Below the pieces are notes generated by a model. It worked only from the letters and a program-made list of their open reading frames with translations. It searched no databases and had not been told where the DNA came from. This document shows, in pieces, positions 61,220-64,000 of a stretch of DNA of 64,000 nucleotides (the stretch's first letter is position 1; every line of letters starts with the position of its first letter). This DNA comes from Ferrigenium straubiae (GTDB taxonomy: Bacteria; Pseudomonadota; Gammaproteobacteria; Burkholderiales; Gallionellaceae), in NCBI GenBank assembly GCA_019449655.1, contig JAHQXD010000001.1, forward strand, positions 872,950 through 936,949. The letters are read 5' to 3'. Made by a program: the position numbers and the translations under genes.

Positions 61220-62725
61220 ATGGCCACAGTTATGCAAAAAAACGGAGTGATCCACCTGCTATCGGAAAGCTTTCTCGGGCACACGCCGCGCTGGTACAAG
61301 CAGGCCGTCGCGATCAGCCTGCTGCTCAACGTAGCGGTGTTCCTGGCCCTCGGCCCTTTGGCAACCGGCTGGCTGATTCTCGCCGAATTCATTTTCACGC
61401 TGGCGATGGCGCTGAAGTGCTTTCCGCTCCAGCCGGGCGGCCTGCTCGCCTTGCAGGCCGTCATTCTCGGACTTACGGATACGCATGCGGTCTACAGGGA
61501 AATCGAACATGGCTTGCCGGTCCTGTTGCTGGTGATTTTCATGGTGGCCGGCGTGCATTTCCTGCGCGGCATGCTCTACCGCGTGATCAGCCACATCCTG
61601 CTGGGCATACGCTCCCGGGTCACCCTCAACATGGTCGTCATTGTCGTGGTATCTGTGCTCTCCGCCTTTCTCGATGCGCTGACCATCCTTGCGGTGCTGG
61701 TCGCCGTATCGTTGGGCTTCTACGAGGTCTACCACCGTGCCGTGTCCTCCAGGGGCTATCACGACGATCCAGACTTGACGGACGATTACGTGGACGAGAT
61801 CCACCGCAAGGATCTCGAACAGTTCCGTGCCGTGCTGCGCAGCCTGCTCATGCATGGCGCCATCGGCACCGCCATCGGCGGCGTCTGCACCCTGGTCGGG
61901 GAACCCGAGAACATCATCATCGGCAAGGAAGCGGGCTGGAACTTCGTGGAGTTCTTCACCAAAGTAGCTCCAGCCAGCATCCCTACCCTGCTGGCCGGCT
62001 TTGCCACCTGCTGGGTTATCGAAAAAAACGGCTGGTTCGGCTACGGCGCCGAGCTGCCTGCCGGCGTGCGCCAGATTCTCCTCGACGAGGACCGCCGCCT
62101 GCGCGAGCAGCATTCGCCGCATGACCGCCTGTTACTCGTCGCGCAGGGCATCGTCGCAATCCTCCTGGTGCTGGCCCTCGCCTTTCACGTGGCGGAAATA
62201 GGCCTGATCGGGCTTGCAGTGATCGTCCTGGTGTCGGCGATTTCCGGGGTCACCGACGAACACCATATCGCCGAAGCCTTCATGCCGGGCCTGCCATTCG
62301 CTTCCCTGCTGGTGGTCTTTTACGTCATCGTGGCGATGATCGGCAGCCTGCAGATGTTCAATTCGGTCATCCACTGGGTCCTGGCGCTCGAGCCCCGGAT
62401 GCAGGTGTTCATGATCTTCGTCACCAACGGTGCGCTCTCCGCCATCAGCGATAACGTGTTCGTGGCCGCCATTTACATGAAGGAACTCAAGGCCGCGTTT
62501 GACGCCGGGCTTACTACCCGTGAGCTATTCGACGCGCAGTCGGTGGCGGTCGTGATGGGCACCGGGATCCCGAGCATGTCCACGCCGAACGGACAGGCGG
62601 CATTCCTCTACCTTCTGACATCCGCGATCGCCCCGCTGATCCGGCTCGGCTACGGCCGCATGCTCTGGATGGCCCTGCCGTATGCGGTCGTTACCACGAT
62701 AGTCGCGGGATTGATATTGTTCTAG
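61220..62725 (+). CDS. nhaB: Na+/H+ antiporter NhaB
   Basis: 501 residues, about 12 membrane segments, close to the usual 504-528 of NhaB. Characteristic parts: LLSESFLGHTPRWYKQAVAI at the start, VVSVLSAFLDALTILAVLVA with membrane Asp residues, GTAIGGVCTLVGEPENIIIG, NGALSAISDNVFVAAIYM and GTGIPSMSTPNGQAAFLYLL. Exports Na+ in exchange for protons. Fourth antiporter in this stretch; its 3' end faces the rnf operon. Confidence 0.96.
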   Translation: MATVMQKNGVIHLLSESFLGHTPRWYKQAVAISLLLNVAVFLALGPLATGWLILAEFIFTLAMALKCFPLQPGGLLALQAVILGLTDTHAVYREIEHGLPVLLLVIFMVAGVHFLRGMLYRVISHILLGIRSRVTLNMVVIVVVSVLSAFLDALTILAVLVAVSLGFYEVYHRAVSSRGYHDDPDLTDDYVDEIHRKDLEQFRAVLRSLLMHGAIGTAIGGVCTLVGEPENIIIGKEAGWNFVEFFTKVAPASIPTLLAGFATCWVIEKNGWFGYGAELPAGVRQILLDEDRRLREQHSPHDRLLLVAQGIVAILLVLALAFHVAEIGLIGLAVIVLVSAISGVTDEHHIAEAFMPGLPFASLLVVFYVIVAMIGSLQMFNSVIHWVLALEPRMQVFMIFVTNGALSAISDNVFVAAIYMKELKAAFDAGLTTRELFDAQSVAVVMGTGIPSMSTPNGQAAFLYLLTSAIAPLIRLGYGRMLWMALPYAVVTTIVAGLILF

Positions 62726-62810
62726 GGGCCGGAACCCCGCGCCTTGGCGGGATGGCGAATCATTCAGGGGCCGGTCAGCCGCGGGAGCGGCGAGCCATTT
62801 CTTGACCCGC

Positions 62811-63095
62811 CTATTCCTCGGATGCGGCGTCCCCGGCCTTGGCCTTGCGCGGCACGGTCTTGGGGTCGCAGATGATGGGGCGATAGATCTCGACGCGGTC
62901 GCCGTCGTTGAGCACGGCATCCAGCTTGCTGACCTTGCCGTAGACGCCGACCTTGTTTTTTTCGAGATCGATTTCGGGAAACTGCTTGAGGATGCCCGAG
63001 CGGTTGATGGCGTCCTGGACGGTGGTACCGTCGGGCATTTCGATGTCGAACCAGGCTTGGCGGTGCGGCAGGGCGTAGGCGATTCCGATCTTCAT
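62811..63095 (-). CDS. rnfH: RnfH family protein
   Basis: 94 residues, ubiquitin-like beta-grasp: IGIAYALPHRQAWFDIEMPD, VQDAINRSGIL, EIDLEKNKVGVYGKVSKLD and VLNDGDRVEIYRPIICDPK. It lies 9 bp after rnfE, the standard last place in rnfABCDGEH. RnfH is needed for or modulates the Rnf electron-transport complex; its exact role is not settled. Confidence 0.95.
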   Translation of the reverse strand: MKIGIAYALPHRQAWFDIEMPDGTTVQDAINRSGILKQFPEIDLEKNKVGVYGKVSKLDAVLNDGDRVEIYRPIICDPKTVPRKAKAGDAASEE

Positions 63096-63104
63096 GTTCG
63101 TTCC

Positions 63105-63788
63105 TTACGGGGAGCAGTGGGCTGCGGCGCTAACCTGGGCGGCCTTGCTGGAGCGCTCGTCGATCATGCGTTTCGCGACCAGCACCAGGCCGGTGACCAA
63201 AAACGCACCGGGCGGCAGGATCATCATCAATATCCCCGTGTCGGGCGGCAGGACGCGCATCTCCAGGAACTTGAAGGCAGGGCCAAGCAGCAGCGAGGCG
63301 TCGGCAAACAGGGTTCCGGAGCCGGCAACCTCGCGTATCGCGCCTATGACGGTAAGTGCAAGGGCGAAGCCCACGCCCATGAAGAAACCGTCCGCCAACG
63401 AGGGCAGCACGGGTCTTTTCGAGGCAACCATTTCGATGCGTGCAAACGGCAGGCAATTCACCACGATCAGCGGGATGAACAGGCCCAGCACCTTGTACAT
63501 CTCGTGCAGCCACGCATTCATGCACATATCCACCACCGTCACCATGGATGCGATGATCAGCACGAACACGGGAATGCGCACTTCCTGGGAGAAGCGGTTG
63601 CGGAAAATCGATACCAGCGCGGCGGAACCGGTCATCACGAACGCCGTCGCGAGCCCCATGCCGAGGCCGTTGGTGGCGCTGTTGGTCATGGCCATGGCCG
63701 GGCACAGGCCCAGCATCATGCTGAGCACGCCATTGTTCGTCCACAGCCCCTCGCGGGCAATGGTGCGGTATTCAGCCATCGTCGTCAT
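63105..63788 (-). CDS. rnfE: Ion-translocating electron transport complex subunit RnfE
   Basis: 227 residues with six membrane segments: [93 protein letters not shown] and [19 protein letters not shown]. An inner-membrane subunit of the complex that couples ferredoxin:NAD electron flow to Na+ or H+ transport, or that reduces SoxR. Its ATG overlaps the rnfG stop (ATGA). Confidence 0.96.
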   Translation of the reverse strand: MTTMAEYRTIAREGLWTNNGVLSMMLGLCPAMAMTNSATNGLGMGLATAFVMTGSAALVSIFRNRFSQEVRIPVFVLIIASMVTVVDMCMNAWLHEMYKVLGLFIPLIVVNCLPFARIEMVASKRPVLPSLADGFFMGVGFALALTVIGAIREVAGSGTLFADASLLLGPAFKFLEMRVLPPDTGILMMILPPGAFLVTGLVLVAKRMIDERSSKAAQVSAAAHCSP

Positions 63789-64000
63789 TTAGTTTCCCCC
63801 TTCGCTGGAGCCTTGCCGGTTTCGGCATCTGCCGCCTTGAATTCCATCAGTTTTGCCTTGTTGGCGTCGAAGAATTGCAGCCCTTCGGTGATCGCCTTGA
63901 CCACGGCGCGCGGCGTGATGGTTGCGCCCGCGAACTGGTCGAAGATACCGCCGTCCTTTTTCACCTTCCACTTGTCGAGCGGCGGGTTGCCGATGCTCAG
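63785..64000 (-). CDS. rnfG: Electron transport complex subunit RnfG, C-terminal part
   Basis: The frame is open at the window edge and stops at 63787-63785, overlapping the rnfE start by 4 bp. The visible 71 residues include [18 protein letters not shown] and [18 protein letters not shown], whose GAT motif carries the Thr that binds FMN covalently, then a helical Lys/Ala-rich tail. RnfG is the periplasmic flavin subunit of the Rnf complex. Confidence 0.92.
   Translation of the reverse strand: MSIGNPPLDKWKVKKDGGIFDQFAGATITPRAVVKAITEGLQFFDANKAKLMEFKAADAETGKAPAKGETK

Overview
The window looks like the chromosome of a Gram-negative betaproteobacterium. The order gyrA-serC-pheA-hisC-tyrA, the tmRNA tag ANDENYALAA, the MutL type and the families of dispersed palindromic repeats suggest Nitrosomonadales (Gallionellaceae/Sideroxydans-like); that placement is inference, since no rRNA is present. 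Two GC-rich core blocks are separated by two lower-GC mobile islands.

Layout. (1) 1-~6170, AT-rich island: a cut-off restriction-like gene with a cytosine methyltransferase, a short tyrosine recombinase, a winged-helix protein, an IHF-beta-like protein with a novel C-terminal extension, a secreted nuclease and two small island-type proteins. It ends inside comEC, whose 5' part is missing here. (2) 6170-38640, core: comEC 3' part, mutL, an MHS-type transporter, miaA, ugd; a heme-sensor/HDOD/HD-GYP signalling set; a complete arn (lipid A L-Ara4N) pathway with arnA split in two genes and a guanidinium exporter under a guanidine-II riboswitch sitting between arnB and arnC; tyrA, aroF, hisC, pheA, serC, gyrA; then ubiG, gph and ssrA. 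(3) ~38630-52290, a 13.7-kb island inserted at the 3' end of ssrA: P4-type integrase, AlpA-like regulator, TrfA-like initiator with four iterons and a DnaA box, a probable MOBC-like relaxase, F-type TraG and TraN, several small membrane or exported proteins, and a gene-free stretch packed with hairpins. No other type IV secretion genes are present, so it resembles SGI1-type mobilizable elements that borrow a helper's conjugation machinery. (4) 52300-64000, core: an antiporter relic, three CPA-family antiporters, a DapB-like protein, a FixJ-type regulator with a MASE1 kinase, a pentapeptide-repeat protein, NhaB, and the end of an rnf operon (rnfG, rnfE, rnfH).

How the parts work together. Ugd supplies UDP-glucuronate to ArnA/B/C/D, the ArnE-like flippase and ArnT for charge-masking of lipid A. 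AroF, PheA, TyrA and HisC form the phenylalanine/tyrosine route. The antiporters lie next to the ion-pumping Rnf complex. The most unusual sequence is 48.5-49.2 kb: six hairpins whose stems differ but stay paired around one conserved 9-base loop, interleaved with G-N-A triloop hairpins, between the probable relaxase and the tra genes of the ssrA island.
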